Shown here piece after piece: positions 9,311 through 17,785 of a DNA stretch of 64,000 nt (the first letter of the stretch is position 1; each line of letters opens with the position of its first letter). The notes under the pieces are model-generated. The model was not told where the DNA came from and made no database searches. It was given only the letters and a program-made list of their open reading frames with translations. Both the position numbers and the translations under genes were made by a program. The stretch is from assembly GCF_016591975.1 (NCBI RefSeq), contig NZ_AP024169.1:4255001-4319000 (forward strand), given 5' to 3'. The stretch comes from Anaeromicropila herbilytica (GTDB lineage: Bacteria > Bacillota > Clostridia > Lachnospirales > Lachnospiraceae).

Positions 9311-10015
9311 TTAACTGAATTTATACCCTACGCCCCTAATTGTTTTAATATAGACTGGATTGTTATCATCCTCTTCTATCTTTTTACGTAAATTACGAAT
9401 ATGAACATCTACTGTTCTTGTCTCTCCGTAGTAATCATATCCCCAGATCTTTTCAAGCAAAGAATCTCTAGAGAACACAATGCCTTTATTCTTCGCTAAT
9501 AGATAAAGAAGTTCAAATTCCTTTAATGATAATTCTATCTCTTCGCCATTAATTGATACCACTCTTCTTGTCTTATTAATCACAATATGGTCAATCACTA
9601 GTTTTTCTTCCATCTCTTCATCTTGTACTTGTAGAGAACCTTCTGTTCTTCTTAAAACTGCTTTAATTCGAGCAATTAATTCATGTACGCCAAATGGTTT
9701 CGAAAGATAATCATCAGCACCAACTTCAAGTCCAACCACTTTACTAATTTCATCACTTTTAGCAGTTAATATAATAACTGGAAGATTCTTAAGTTTTGAA
9801 CTTGAACGTATATTTTTTAGTACATCAATCCCATCTATTCCTGGTAACATTAAGTCTAGCAATGCCAAGTCAATCTTCTGCTCTCCTAGAATCTTAATTG
9901 CTTCCTCTCCAGTCTCTGCGCGAACAACTTGATATCCTGCATTACTAAGATTATAATCAATTAATTCTAATATATGTTCTTCATCATCTACTGCAAGTAT
10001 GTTCTTTTTACTCAT
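9311..10015 (-). CDS. phoB: Phosphate-regulon response regulator PhoB/PhoP, OmpR family
   Basis: This 234-residue protein has an N-terminal receiver domain with acidic pocket DDEE (10-13), phospho-acceptor Asp54 in LLDLMLPG and a conserved lysine in LTAKSDE. The C-terminal OmpR-type winged helix contains LSLKEFELLYLL and ends in TIRGVGYKFS. It would bind the Pho-box repeats upstream of pstS. It is encoded between phoU and phoR; the gap to phoU is 315 bases and holds a terminator and a MITE, so phoBR may have its own promoter as well. Confidence 0.95.
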   Translation of the reverse strand: MSKKNILAVDDEEHILELIDYNLSNAGYQVVRAETGEEAIKILGEQKIDLALLDLMLPGIDGIDVLKNIRSSSKLKNLPVIILTAKSDEISKVVGLEVGADDYLSKPFGVHELIARIKAVLRRTEGSLQVQDEEMEEKLVIDHIVINKTRRVVSINGEEIELSLKEFELLYLLAKNKGIVFSRDSLLEKIWGYDYYGETRTVDVHIRNLRKKIEEDDNNPVYIKTIRGVGYKFS

Positions 10016-10067
10016 TTAAAGCCTCCAAGAATCTCCAGTGCAATGACTGGTTTTTATTATAATTTAT

Positions 10068-10168
10068 ATGATGTTGGGGGCAAAAGCCTTATTTTAGTTT
10101 ATTGAGTGTATATCGCTGTATAATTATACACAATGTATACTTTGAAAGGCTTTTGACCCCGATATCAT
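10068..10168. mobile_element. MITE-like repeat, internally deleted copy
   Basis: The ends are inverted repeats carrying CAAAAGCCT and AGGCTTTTG, flanked by outer complementary segments ATGATGTTGGGGG and CCCCGATATCAT. The left half, including TTATTGAGTGTATATCGC, is the reverse complement of the right end of the longer copies at 15168 and 30903. The middle of the element is missing, leaving about 101 bp. It lies between phoU and phoB. Confidence 0.75.
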
Positions 10169-10264
10169 TTATATTATATTACAGTTCAAACCTACGTGTC
10201 AAAAAGCATTCTATATGTATGGGTACCACTTTTCTCCATTTACGACTTTTTCTACTCTTCCTAC

Positions 10265-10308
10265 TTTTAAGAAAAGATTACATGTTTCCATGTAATCCAT
10301 TCTTAAAA
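10265..10308 (-). terminator. Intrinsic terminator after phoU
   Basis: GATTACATG and CATGTAATC (10276-10284 with 10289-10297) form the inner stem, extended by TTTTAAGAA/TTCTTAAAA outside. A T-rich run follows on the minus strand. It may end the pst-phoU transcript before phoB. Confidence 0.75.
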
Positions 10309-10330
10309 TGTCATTTTTCTGTAATTTTAA

Positions 10331-10981
10331 TTAGCTTAGAACTAGTTTTCCTGTCACGATAAACTGTATCCATTCTGCAATATTAGTTGAATGATCACCC
10401 ATACGTTCAATATATTTGATTATCATAATATAAGCAACACATTGAGGGATTACTTTAATATCTTTTTGCATCATATCACATAATTCTTTGCTAATGGATG
10501 TAAAATAATTATCTACAATGTCATCTTGAGCAATAACACTAGCTGCCTTATCTGCATCTTGATTTACAAAACTATCTATTGTATCAACAACCATCTTCTT
10601 CATAACTTGAATCATATCTGAAAGATGTTCTGGCGCTTTCATTGTTGGTTGCTTGTGAATCTGCATTAGATATTCTGAGATATCTGCACAATGGTCTGCA
10701 ATTCTTTCAATGTCTGTAATAATCTTCATGATTGAAGTAACTTTTCTAAGGTCACTAGCGATTGGTTGTTGCTTTGCAATAATATTGATACATTCTTTTT
10801 CAATTTGTTGCTCTAATAAATCTATTTCGTCATCACGATCAATAATCTTTTGTGCTAATTCAACATCCATATCTTGTAGCGCAACAATCATTTCGTTTAA
10901 GGAAAGTTCTAGAACACTTCCCATCTTAATAACATCATTATGAAGAACTTCTAACTCTTTAATAAAAACCTGTCTTGTCAT
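10331..10981 (-). CDS. phoU: Phosphate transport regulator PhoU
   Basis: This 216-residue, all-helical protein carries two tandem PhoU repeats. The metal-binding motifs are EIDLLEQQIEKECI followed by RIADHCADI in the first half, and the related ERMGDHSTNIAEW in the second. PhoU links the Pst transporter to PhoR and shuts the regulon off when phosphate is plentiful. It follows pstB by 59 bases and is followed by a terminator, the usual end of a pstSCAB-phoU operon. Confidence 0.95.
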   Translation of the reverse strand: MTRQVFIKELEVLHNDVIKMGSVLELSLNEMIVALQDMDVELAQKIIDRDDEIDLLEQQIEKECINIIAKQQPIASDLRKVTSIMKIITDIERIADHCADISEYLMQIHKQPTMKAPEHLSDMIQVMKKMVVDTIDSFVNQDADKAASVIAQDDIVDNYFTSISKELCDMMQKDIKVIPQCVAYIMIIKYIERMGDHSTNIAEWIQFIVTGKLVLS

Positions 10982-11040
10982 ATTTATACCCGTGCCTTTC
11001 CATTTATAATGACCTATGAAACCTTAGGATAGCTATTATA

Positions 11041-11802
11041 TCAACCAAATCTACCAGTGATATAATCTTCTGTCTTTTTATTCTTTGGAGTATTAAAGAT
11101 TTGTTCTGTTTTACCGTATTCAATAACTTCTCCAGTTAAGAAAAATGCTGTTTTATCTGATATTCTACTCGCTTGTTGCATATTATGTGTTACTATTATT
11201 ATAGTATATTGTTCTTTTAATTCAACTGCAAGATCTTCAATTTTAAGTGTTGAAATTGGATCTAGTGCTGATGTAGGCTCATCCATAAGGATTACTTCTG
11301 GTTCTACTGCTAACGTACGAGCGATACAGATTCTTTGTTGTTGTCCACCAGACACAGCTCTTGCACTTTTCTTTAGCTTATCTTTTACTTCATCCCAGAT
11401 AGCTGCTTGCCTTAAGCTTTTTTCAACAATCTCATCTAATACGCTTTTCTTTTTAATCCCATGGATTCTTGGACCATAAGCTACATTATCATAGATACTC
11501 ATTGGAAATGGATTCGGTTGTTGAAATACCATACCAACCCTTGATCTTAATTTAATTACATCAATATCTTTGTAGATATCAACACCATCAAGATAGATCT
11601 TTCCATCAACTTTTACTCCTTCTACTAAATCATTCATACGATTGATTGTTTTTAAAAAAGTTGACTTTCCACAACCGGAAGGACCAATAAATGCAGTTAT
11701 CTCTTTTTCTTGAATCTCCATATTTATCTTTTTTAAAGCTTGAAAATTGCTATAGTATAAATCTAATTCTTGTACGGAAAATTTAGATACTTCGTTGCTC
11801 AC
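11041..11802 (-). CDS. pstB: Phosphate ABC transporter ATP-binding protein PstB
   Basis: This is a 253-residue ABC ATPase with Walker A GPSGCGKST (40-48), Q-loop VFQQPNPFP, signature SGGQQQR (151-157) and Walker B VILMDEPTSALDP (170-182). It powers phosphate import through PstC and PstA. The length and the Q-loop wording are those of PstB. It lies 114 bases after pstA and 59 bases before phoU in the same operon. Confidence 0.97.
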   Translation of the reverse strand: MSNEVSKFSVQELDLYYSNFQALKKINMEIQEKEITAFIGPSGCGKSTFLKTINRMNDLVEGVKVDGKIYLDGVDIYKDIDVIKLRSRVGMVFQQPNPFPMSIYDNVAYGPRIHGIKKKSVLDEIVEKSLRQAAIWDEVKDKLKKSARAVSGGQQQRICIARTLAVEPEVILMDEPTSALDPISTLKIEDLAVELKEQYTIIIVTHNMQQASRISDKTAFFLTGEVIEYGKTEQIFNTPKNKKTEDYITGRFG

Positions 11803-11916
11803 TGTACCACCTCTACCTTTGTCTTTCTTTCGATTTTATGTTCTTATTGCTTAAGATTTACATTACCTAGCCGCCCGGCTGATATTTCTTCGTTTTCAAA
11901 TCGGTATTTAATCTAA

Positions 11917-13056
11917 TTAAATACCTTGTTTCTTAAGGAATCTTCTTGTAATAACTTTAGAAGTTATGTTTAAAACTATAATTAATGCAAGAAGTATGAT
12001 AGCGATTGAGCATGCCGTAGCTATGTCGCCCTCCTCCTTCATTAACATATATAATTTTATTGTAAGCGTTGCAGCACCTGCTTCATTACCAGTGATTGCG
12101 GTAGGAATCTGAGCAACTGTACCGGCAGTTAACATAAGAGCAGCTGACTCACCAACAATTCTACCGATACTTAAGATGATAGCTACTAAGATACCTGGAA
12201 GTGCATTTGGTAGAATAATCTTATAGTTCGTTTGCAATTTGGTAGCACCTAAACCTAAAGATGACTCACGATAGGTCTGAGGAATTGCCTTTAGTGCTTC
12301 TTCCGTTGTCGATATGATTGTAGGTAATAGAATAATACTCAATGTAAGTGCACCAGCTAATATGGAATATCCCATCCCAAAGTATTGAACAAATATTAAC
12401 ATACCAAATAAACCATAGATGATAGAAGGAATTCCTGCTAGATTTTGAATTGCAAATCGAATTGCATTTAATATCTTACCTGGTTTTGCATATTCATTAA
12501 GATAGATTGCCGATAAGATACCAATTGGAGCAGCTATAACAAGAGATAGCAATATAATATATATAGTTGATACAAGCATTGGAACTATTCCGCCACCTGG
12601 TCTTGTAATCTTTAATCTCATGTTATCTTGACTCTGATTAATCATTTTTACTGCGTCTGCTACACTAAGTTCTGATAAATCATTTGAATCTACTTTGGAT
12701 AATTTATCATCTGACTTCACCTTAAAGCTTTGACCTAGCATATCAACTGCACTATCTAAACTTGAATCAGAACCAATCTTGCTAATATATAGATTACCTT
12801 CTTTATCTTTCTTTAAGGTAATGTCTAGAGAACTAACATATCCTTCTTTATCTGAATCTTTAGGTTCAGCTACCTTATCAACTCGAACAAAAGTTGTTTT
12901 CTCTTCCCATTGTCTTGTCAAAAAGTGAAGGTTAATTCCTGGTACCCCTTTATATAATATAAATCCGATAATAACTGTTAATATGAATATCGTAAATGCT
13001 GCTGAAAAATAAATCAAGCCTTGTAAAATACTATCTTTTAATTTTCTAGAATTCAT
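11917..13056 (-). CDS. pstA: Phosphate ABC transporter permease PstA with an extra extracytoplasmic domain
   Basis: This 379-residue permease is about 80-90 residues longer than ordinary PstA. The first helix is at about 14-36. Residues about 45-155 form an insertion before the conserved permease core (STIYIILLSLVIAAPIGILSAIYL onward, with the EAL-type loop EALKAIPQTYRESSLGLGA). The insertion contains LYISKIGSDSSLDSA, SVADAVKMINQ and MRLKITRPGGG, which has the feel of a PDZ domain. Its start overlaps the pstC stop by one base. The insertion should lie outside the membrane, next to the phosphate-binding protein. The PDZ assignment is by pattern only. Confidence 0.93.
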   Translation of the reverse strand: MNSRKLKDSILQGLIYFSAAFTIFILTVIIGFILYKGVPGINLHFLTRQWEEKTTFVRVDKVAEPKDSDKEGYVSSLDITLKKDKEGNLYISKIGSDSSLDSAVDMLGQSFKVKSDDKLSKVDSNDLSELSVADAVKMINQSQDNMRLKITRPGGGIVPMLVSTIYIILLSLVIAAPIGILSAIYLNEYAKPGKILNAIRFAIQNLAGIPSIIYGLFGMLIFVQYFGMGYSILAGALTLSIILLPTIISTTEEALKAIPQTYRESSLGLGATKLQTNYKIILPNALPGILVAIILSIGRIVGESAALMLTAGTVAQIPTAITGNEAGAATLTIKLYMLMKEEGDIATACSIAIILLALIIVLNITSKVITRRFLKKQGI

Positions 13057-13985
13057 TATTTTTCACCTGCCTTACTTGTTATCTTAATCAATGTAATATT
13101 TACAATCATGATAAACGCAAATAAAATTACACCTGTAGCAAAAAGCATCTCCTGATGTCTTCCTGAGGCATAACTCATTTCCATTGCTATGTTCGTTGTA
13201 AGTGGACGTACTTTATCCCATATACTCATTGGAATTCCACCTATTGGATTACCAGCTATCATCATAACTGCCATTGTCTCACCAATCGCTCTACCTATAC
13301 CAAGTACGGTTGCTGATAAAATTCCAGACTTAGCTGCTGGAATTACTGCACGGAATATTGTCTGAGTCTTGGATGCACCAAGTCCTAAAGAAGCTTCTCT
13401 ATAAGAATTTGGTACTGCTTTCAATGTAGCTTCTGATAATGAGATAATTGTAGGTAGTATCATAATTGTTAATACGCATATTACCGCTAATAGCGATTGA
13501 CCTTGTGGTTCTGGAGATATTTTATTAATAAGAGGAACAATTACCCCTAATCCAAATGCTCCATAGATGACAGATGGAATACCTGCTAATAGCTCAACTC
13601 CTGGTTTTACTATATTCACTAAGCTCTTTGGTGCTATCTCTGCAATAAATACTGCAGTTAGTAGTCCGATTGGAACACCGATGATTATTGCACCAATAGT
13701 TGCTAATATAGAGGCTACAATCATGTAGAATACTCCATATTCATTGTGATTAGGATCCCACTTAACACCTGATATAAAGTCAAAAAAGCTATATGCATTG
13801 TTTCCCACAAAAGGGGCAACCCCTTTGTAGAAAACAAATACGATAATAGCAATTACACTTACGACACTGACCATAGCACAAAGAAAGAATATTGTTTCTA
13901 CTATTTTCTCTATGATATCTCTTGTTTTATTTGGTTTCATCATGATAGATGAATTATTATTTTCTTCTTTTATGTTATTTGTCAT
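13056..13985 (-). CDS. pstC: Phosphate ABC transporter permease PstC
   Basis: This 309-residue protein has about six membrane helices and the ABC-permease loop EATLKAVPNSYREASLGLGASKTQ, with the family end ITLIKITSK. It forms the membrane channel with PstA. The gene starts 16 bases after pstS and overlaps pstA by one base, so translation is probably coupled. Confidence 0.96.
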   Translation of the reverse strand: MTNNIKEENNNSSIMMKPNKTRDIIEKIVETIFFLCAMVSVVSVIAIIVFVFYKGVAPFVGNNAYSFFDFISGVKWDPNHNEYGVFYMIVASILATIGAIIIGVPIGLLTAVFIAEIAPKSLVNIVKPGVELLAGIPSVIYGAFGLGVIVPLINKISPEPQGQSLLAVICVLTIMILPTIISLSEATLKAVPNSYREASLGLGASKTQTIFRAVIPAAKSGILSATVLGIGRAIGETMAVMMIAGNPIGGIPMSIWDKVRPLTTNIAMEMSYASGRHQEMLFATGVILFAFIMIVNITLIKITSKAGEK

Positions 13986-14001
13986 GTCCTATCCACCTAT
14001 A

Positions 14002-14889
14002 TTAATCTAATTTAATTCCGCCGTGTTTTTCAACAAATGCTTGACCATCAGCGCTCTTAGCATATTCAATAAATGCTTTTGCTTCTGGTGTTACAGTATC
14101 GTCATTGTACACGAATAAGAATGGTCTTGATAATTTATATTCACCTGATTTTGCCTTTTCAGCAGTTGGTTCTACACCATCTAAGGTAAGTTCTTTTACT
14201 GTTTTATCAATATAAGAGAATGATACATATCCAATTGCATTTTCATTACCAGCAACTGTTGTCTGAGCATTACCATTACCTTCTACTACTGTTGCACTTT
14301 CTACTAATCCACCAGCATCTTCAAGTTTTGTTAATTCTTCAAATGCATCTCTTGTTCCTGAACTACCTTCTCTTGATACAACTACGATTGGTGCATCTTT
14401 TCCGCCAAGGTCTTTCCAATTTGTGATTTGTCCGCTATATATTTTTGCTAGATTTTCTAATGTAATATCTTTTACTGTATTTGCTGGATTAACTGCAATT
14501 GCAATACCATCATAAGCAAAGATATCAGTATGAATTTTGTCTGATTTCTCTTCATCCTTTAAATCTCTTGAAGAAACTCCAAGTGTATTAGAACCTGCCG
14601 CTGAATCTGAAATACCAGCGCTTGATCCTGTACCAGTATAGTTAATTTTAACATCTGGATTCAATGCTTGGAATTCGTCACTCATATCAGTTATGATCTT
14701 ATCTACTGATGTTGAGCCTGTTATAACAACAGTTCCTTTTAATGCTGTACTTGATGCTCCATTATCTGTTGCTTCTGTTTTTGTATTTGTGTCTGCTTTT
14801 TTATCACCAGTATTTTTTGAACCACATCCGACAAATGCTACTGCCATAACACCAACTAACATTGTTGCTAATACTTTTTTTAATTTCAT
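14002..14889 (-). CDS. pstS: Phosphate-binding lipoprotein PstS
   Basis: This 295-residue protein has a lipoprotein signal peptide with lipobox VAFVGC (Cys about residue 22) and a Ser/Thr/Asp-rich linker. The mature domain has typical phosphate-binding segments: ITGSTSVD, GTGSSAGI and SREGSSGTRDAFE. It captures phosphate outside the membrane for PstCAB. It is first in the operon and is preceded by Pho-box repeats at 15015-15053. A good GGAGG ribosome site precedes the ATG. Confidence 0.96.
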   Translation of the reverse strand: MKLKKVLATMLVGVMAVAFVGCGSKNTGDKKADTNTKTEATDNGASSTALKGTVVITGSTSVDKIITDMSDEFQALNPDVKINYTGTGSSAGISDSAAGSNTLGVSSRDLKDEEKSDKIHTDIFAYDGIAIAVNPANTVKDITLENLAKIYSGQITNWKDLGGKDAPIVVVSREGSSGTRDAFEELTKLEDAGGLVESATVVEGNGNAQTTVAGNENAIGYVSFSYIDKTVKELTLDGVEPTAEKAKSGEYKLSRPFLFVYNDDTVTPEAKAFIEYAKSADGQAFVEKHGGIKLD

Positions 14890-15014
14890 CTAATCTTTCC
14901 TCCTAGTTTCGCCTAGATTGCATCAACTTTATTGATGCGTTAAATTCTCAAAATAAATTTCTTAAATAAGTTTTTATAACATTTTTTGTTTACAATACTA
15001 AAATACAGGAAATG

Positions 15015-15053
15015 TGTTAATACTATATTTTTCAATTGTAAAGTTTGTGTAAA
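15015..15053 (-). promoter_or_regulatory. Pho-box array (PhoB/PhoP operator) upstream of pstS
   Basis: On the minus strand TTTACA occurs at 15048-15053 and again at 15037-15042, exactly 11 bases apart, and TTAACA occurs at 15015-15020, another 22 bases on. The AAAATA between them also keeps the 11-base step. This 11-base phasing of TT(A/T)ACA-type repeats is the layout of PhoP-bound Pho boxes in Bacillus. It lies about 130-160 bases before the pstS start. Confidence 0.75.
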
Positions 15054-15167
15054 GTTTAATATTTCCATCTAAAGTAGGAATATTATCTTTCTTATATATA
15101 TGTCTCAATCATTATCTGCTAAATAATGAGAAACTATTCATTTTATATATTTTATGACGATACTTCA

Positions 15168-15439
15168 TGATTCGAGAGTCAAAAGCCTTTCTTAACCTAT
15201 ATTGTGTATATTGATGTATAATTATTAATTATGGCGTAGTCCGCCCGAAAGTATCGTTTATATTTTGTCAAGACTCAAAGTAAAAATAGGAACGTAAGTG
15301 AGTAAAGTTTATATATAAACTTGTTGCTTATTCTGAGGCTTGTAAAAAATATGAACCCCGGGGAAAGGTAGCCAAAATTCATAATTATACAGCGATATAC
15401 ACTCAATAAACTAAAATAAGGCTTTTGACCCTCGAATCA
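15168..15439. mobile_element. MITE-like repeat, full-length copy
   Basis: Terminal inverted repeats at 15168-15188 and 15419-15439 match at 20 of 21 positions and share the core GTCAAAAGCCT. The interior is about 75-80 percent alike to the copy at 30903-31194, with common blocks such as GTGTATATTGATGTATAATT, GGAACGTAAGTGAGTAAAG and ACAGCGATATACACTCA. It has no coding capacity. It lies between the pstS promoter region and the divergent dCMP deaminase gene. Confidence 0.85.
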
Positions 15440-15613
15440 TTTCATAATTATTTGAATGCTTTACAGGTTCTGTGTATCATGATAAGATACTAATAACTAA
15501 TTACGTTCTATGAATTATATAGAGATTCGTCGTACCGATGTTATAAAGTACTGCGGTATGTCAATCGCAATTTTACAAATGTAATAATAGATAATAAGAA
15601 AGGATGACACTAT

Positions 15614-16093
15614 ATGAAGAAACCCGATTATTTAAAATGGGATGAATATTTTATGGGTATTGCATTATTATCAACAGAGAGAAGTAAAGATCCTAGTACT
15701 AGCGTTGGAGCTTGTATCGTAAGTCAGGACAACAAGATTCTATCCGTTGGTTATAACGGGATGCCAATCGGTTGCTCCGATGATGATTTTCCTTGGAATA
15801 GAGAAGGCTCTCCTTATGACACCAAGTATTTTTATGTCTGCCACGCAGAAATGAATGCAATCCTTAACTACACAGGTACTGCAATGCATGATGCCAAGAT
15901 TTATACTACATTATTTCCATGTAATGAATGTACCAAAGCTTTGATTCAAAAAGGGATTAAAGAAATTATCTATATGTGTGATAAATACTCTGAAACAGAT
16001 TCCGTAAGAGCTTCTAAGAGAATGTTAGATGCTTCTGGAGTTACTTATCGTCTGTATGAACCGATTAATAAGGATATTACGTTATCTTTATAG
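15614..16093 (+). CDS. dCMP deaminase (ComEB-like cytidine/deoxycytidylate deaminase)
   Basis: This 159-residue zinc deaminase has the catalytic motif HAEMNAI (His77, Glu79) and the second zinc motif PCNEC (102-106). Both zinc motifs and the N-terminal WDEYFMGIALL segment fit deoxycytidylate deaminase, which makes dUMP for thymidylate synthesis. It is a lone rightward gene with an AGAAAGGATG ribosome-site region, ending at a terminator that it shares with the convergent J-protein gene. Confidence 0.92.
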   Translation: MKKPDYLKWDEYFMGIALLSTERSKDPSTSVGACIVSQDNKILSVGYNGMPIGCSDDDFPWNREGSPYDTKYFYVCHAEMNAILNYTGTAMHDAKIYTTLFPCNECTKALIQKGIKEIIYMCDKYSETDSVRASKRMLDASGVTYRLYEPINKDITLSL

Positions 16094-16113
16094 CATAATA
16101 CTTTTATTAGAAT

Positions 16114-16164
16114 AAAAAGACATGTTAGAAGCGCTAAGTAAATAGTGTTCTAACATGTCTTTTT
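16114..16164. terminator. Bidirectional intrinsic terminator
   Basis: AAAAAGACATGTTAGAA (16114-16130) pairs with TTCTAACATGTCTTTT (16148-16163). It lies between the convergent deaminase and J-protein genes. Its sequence closely resembles the terminator at 23678-23734. Confidence 0.9.
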
Positions 16165-16186
16165 ACATTTTGACTTATCTTTTATA

Positions 16187-17785
16187 TCATGATTTATTTT
16201 TCCTAAATTGATAAGTAATTATACTTTGTATCACCCGAATTACTAATAGAAGCATAAATAAGGAAAAGAAGAATGCTGCCCTTATAGGATCTACAAATAG
16301 TAATCTAATAAAATATAGGATACTACATATCACGAATAACCTATCTATTATTTTTTTCTTATCCTCTTTATCAAGTTTTACTTCTTTTAATTTCTCAGTT
16401 TGATTCGTAATACAATATATCTCTTTTATCATTTTTCGATATTTAAATTTATGTGGATGAGATTTCAGATATATCTTTATATCATGCGCTGTGTCAATTA
16501 GGAATTTTTTTATCTCTTCATCGCATGGATTAATCTCCATATTCTGTTTAAGTATATCAATAGCTTTTCTCCAAGATGTCATTTTAGCATAACATTTTCC
16601 TTTTAATGTACGCACTTCGTATTTCATAAGTGCATCATCAATTTGATTGCAAATAAATACAGCTTCTTGATATCCTTTATTCTCATACATAATTTGTGCT
16701 TGATATAAGTACGTCTCCCAGTCATATGGGTTAAGCTTAATTGCTTCTAAGAATACAGCTTTTACTTTCTTATTTTGTTTTGTTTTTAAGTAGTATGCAC
16801 CTATTAGACATAATAAGTCTGGGTCCTTTTTGTTCATCTTTTGGGCTAATTCAATATACTCATTCGCTTTATAATAATGATAGGTTAATAATGAAATTAC
16901 TATTTTATCTCTGTATTCCAAATACTCTATGCAATCACTATCTGTATTTCCCTCAAAATAAGTATACCTTGGAAGTGGGTCATTGCTCAGTTGTTTAAAA
17001 ATATATCTACTCAAACCTTTCTTAGCAAGGAATCGTTCTTCTTCCTTCCAATAGAATATCTCAGCTAACTTTCTCCATATATTTCTTGGTAAAGATGGGT
17101 GTTCTTTTAAAAATGTTAAAATTAAATCCTGAAGGATTAATTTGCAATTAAGATCCTCTAGTATATCATCTTGCAATAGTTCCTCCCAATTCTTCTCATC
17201 GAATCGTCTTAAGGTATCCTGATATAGATTTCGCAGTTTTCTTATAAAATAATTCACTTTCTGTTCGTCAGTTTGTTCTTCAACTGGTTGTTCATGTGGA
17301 TAATCCAATATAAAATTTAAGCGGTGCCTAATTAACTCATCTTCATCATATTCAAGTTCATCATATTCATCTTCATCATATTCATCCTCATCAAACCCAT
17401 CCTCATCATACTCATCCTCATCATACTCATCTTCATCATACTCATCTTCGTCAAACTCATCTTCATCATACTCATCTTCATCTAAACTATACTCTAATCT
17501 ATTTACTATTGTTATTCTACATTTTTCTACGTTGCTTTTATCTTCATTTTGAATCTCATTTTCAAAGTAATTCTTATTATGTAATTTATTATCTTCTACG
17601 TAACTCTCTATTCTTTGGGCATTGATTTTCGCATACTTTAAAGCTCTATCGTATGCTTCTCTTAGTTTTTGAAATCCTTCTGGATCGTCCTCTGGATGAT
17701 ATATTTTTAATTTTCTAGCGTAAGCTTTCTTTATTATTGCTCTATCAGCAGTCTGTTCAATTTCAAGTATATCCCAGATATTCAT
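16187..17785 (-). CDS. J-domain protein with acidic repeat, TPR-like region and C-terminal membrane helices
   Basis: This is a 532-residue protein. Residues 1-55 form a J-domain in which the invariant HPD is HPE (30-32, followed by DDPEGFQKLREAYDRAL). Residues 102-150 are a strongly acidic tandem repeat of the type YDEDE. Residues about 170-450 are helical with TPR-like segments (LLCLIGAYYLKTKQNKKVKAVFLEAIKLNP). Two hydrophobic helices at about 485-525 anchor it in the membrane. It starts at the one-base overlap with the hscC-like stop, so it is surely the co-chaperone of that Hsp70, as DjlB/DjlC are for E. coli HscC. The client is unknown. Confidence 0.85.
   Translation of the reverse strand: MNIWDILEIEQTADRAIIKKAYARKLKIYHPEDDPEGFQKLREAYDRALKYAKINAQRIESYVEDNKLHNKNYFENEIQNEDKSNVEKCRITIVNRLEYSLDEDEYDEDEFDEDEYDEDEYDEDEYDEDGFDEDEYDEDEYDELEYDEDELIRHRLNFILDYPHEQPVEEQTDEQKVNYFIRKLRNLYQDTLRRFDEKNWEELLQDDILEDLNCKLILQDLILTFLKEHPSLPRNIWRKLAEIFYWKEEERFLAKKGLSRYIFKQLSNDPLPRYTYFEGNTDSDCIEYLEYRDKIVISLLTYHYYKANEYIELAQKMNKKDPDLLCLIGAYYLKTKQNKKVKAVFLEAIKLNPYDWETYLYQAQIMYENKGYQEAVFICNQIDDALMKYEVRTLKGKCYAKMTSWRKAIDILKQNMEINPCDEEIKKFLIDTAHDIKIYLKSHPHKFKYRKMIKEIYCITNQTEKLKEVKLDKEDKKKIIDRLFVICSILYFIRLLFVDPIRAAFFFSLFMLLLVIRVIQSIITYQFRKNKS
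17336..17482 (-). repeat. 15-bp tandem repeat encoding an acidic YDEDE tract
   Basis: About ten tandem units of a 15-base repeat (TCATCTTCATCATAC and variants on the plus strand) lie inside the J-domain protein gene and encode residues 102-150. Unit number is likely to vary between strains by slippage, adding or removing five residues without changing frame. Confidence 0.85.

Noticed and set aside
17336..17482. Regularly spaced short repeats that might suggest a CRISPR array
   Set aside because: The units are directly tandem 15-mers without spacers and code for an acidic tract in frame.
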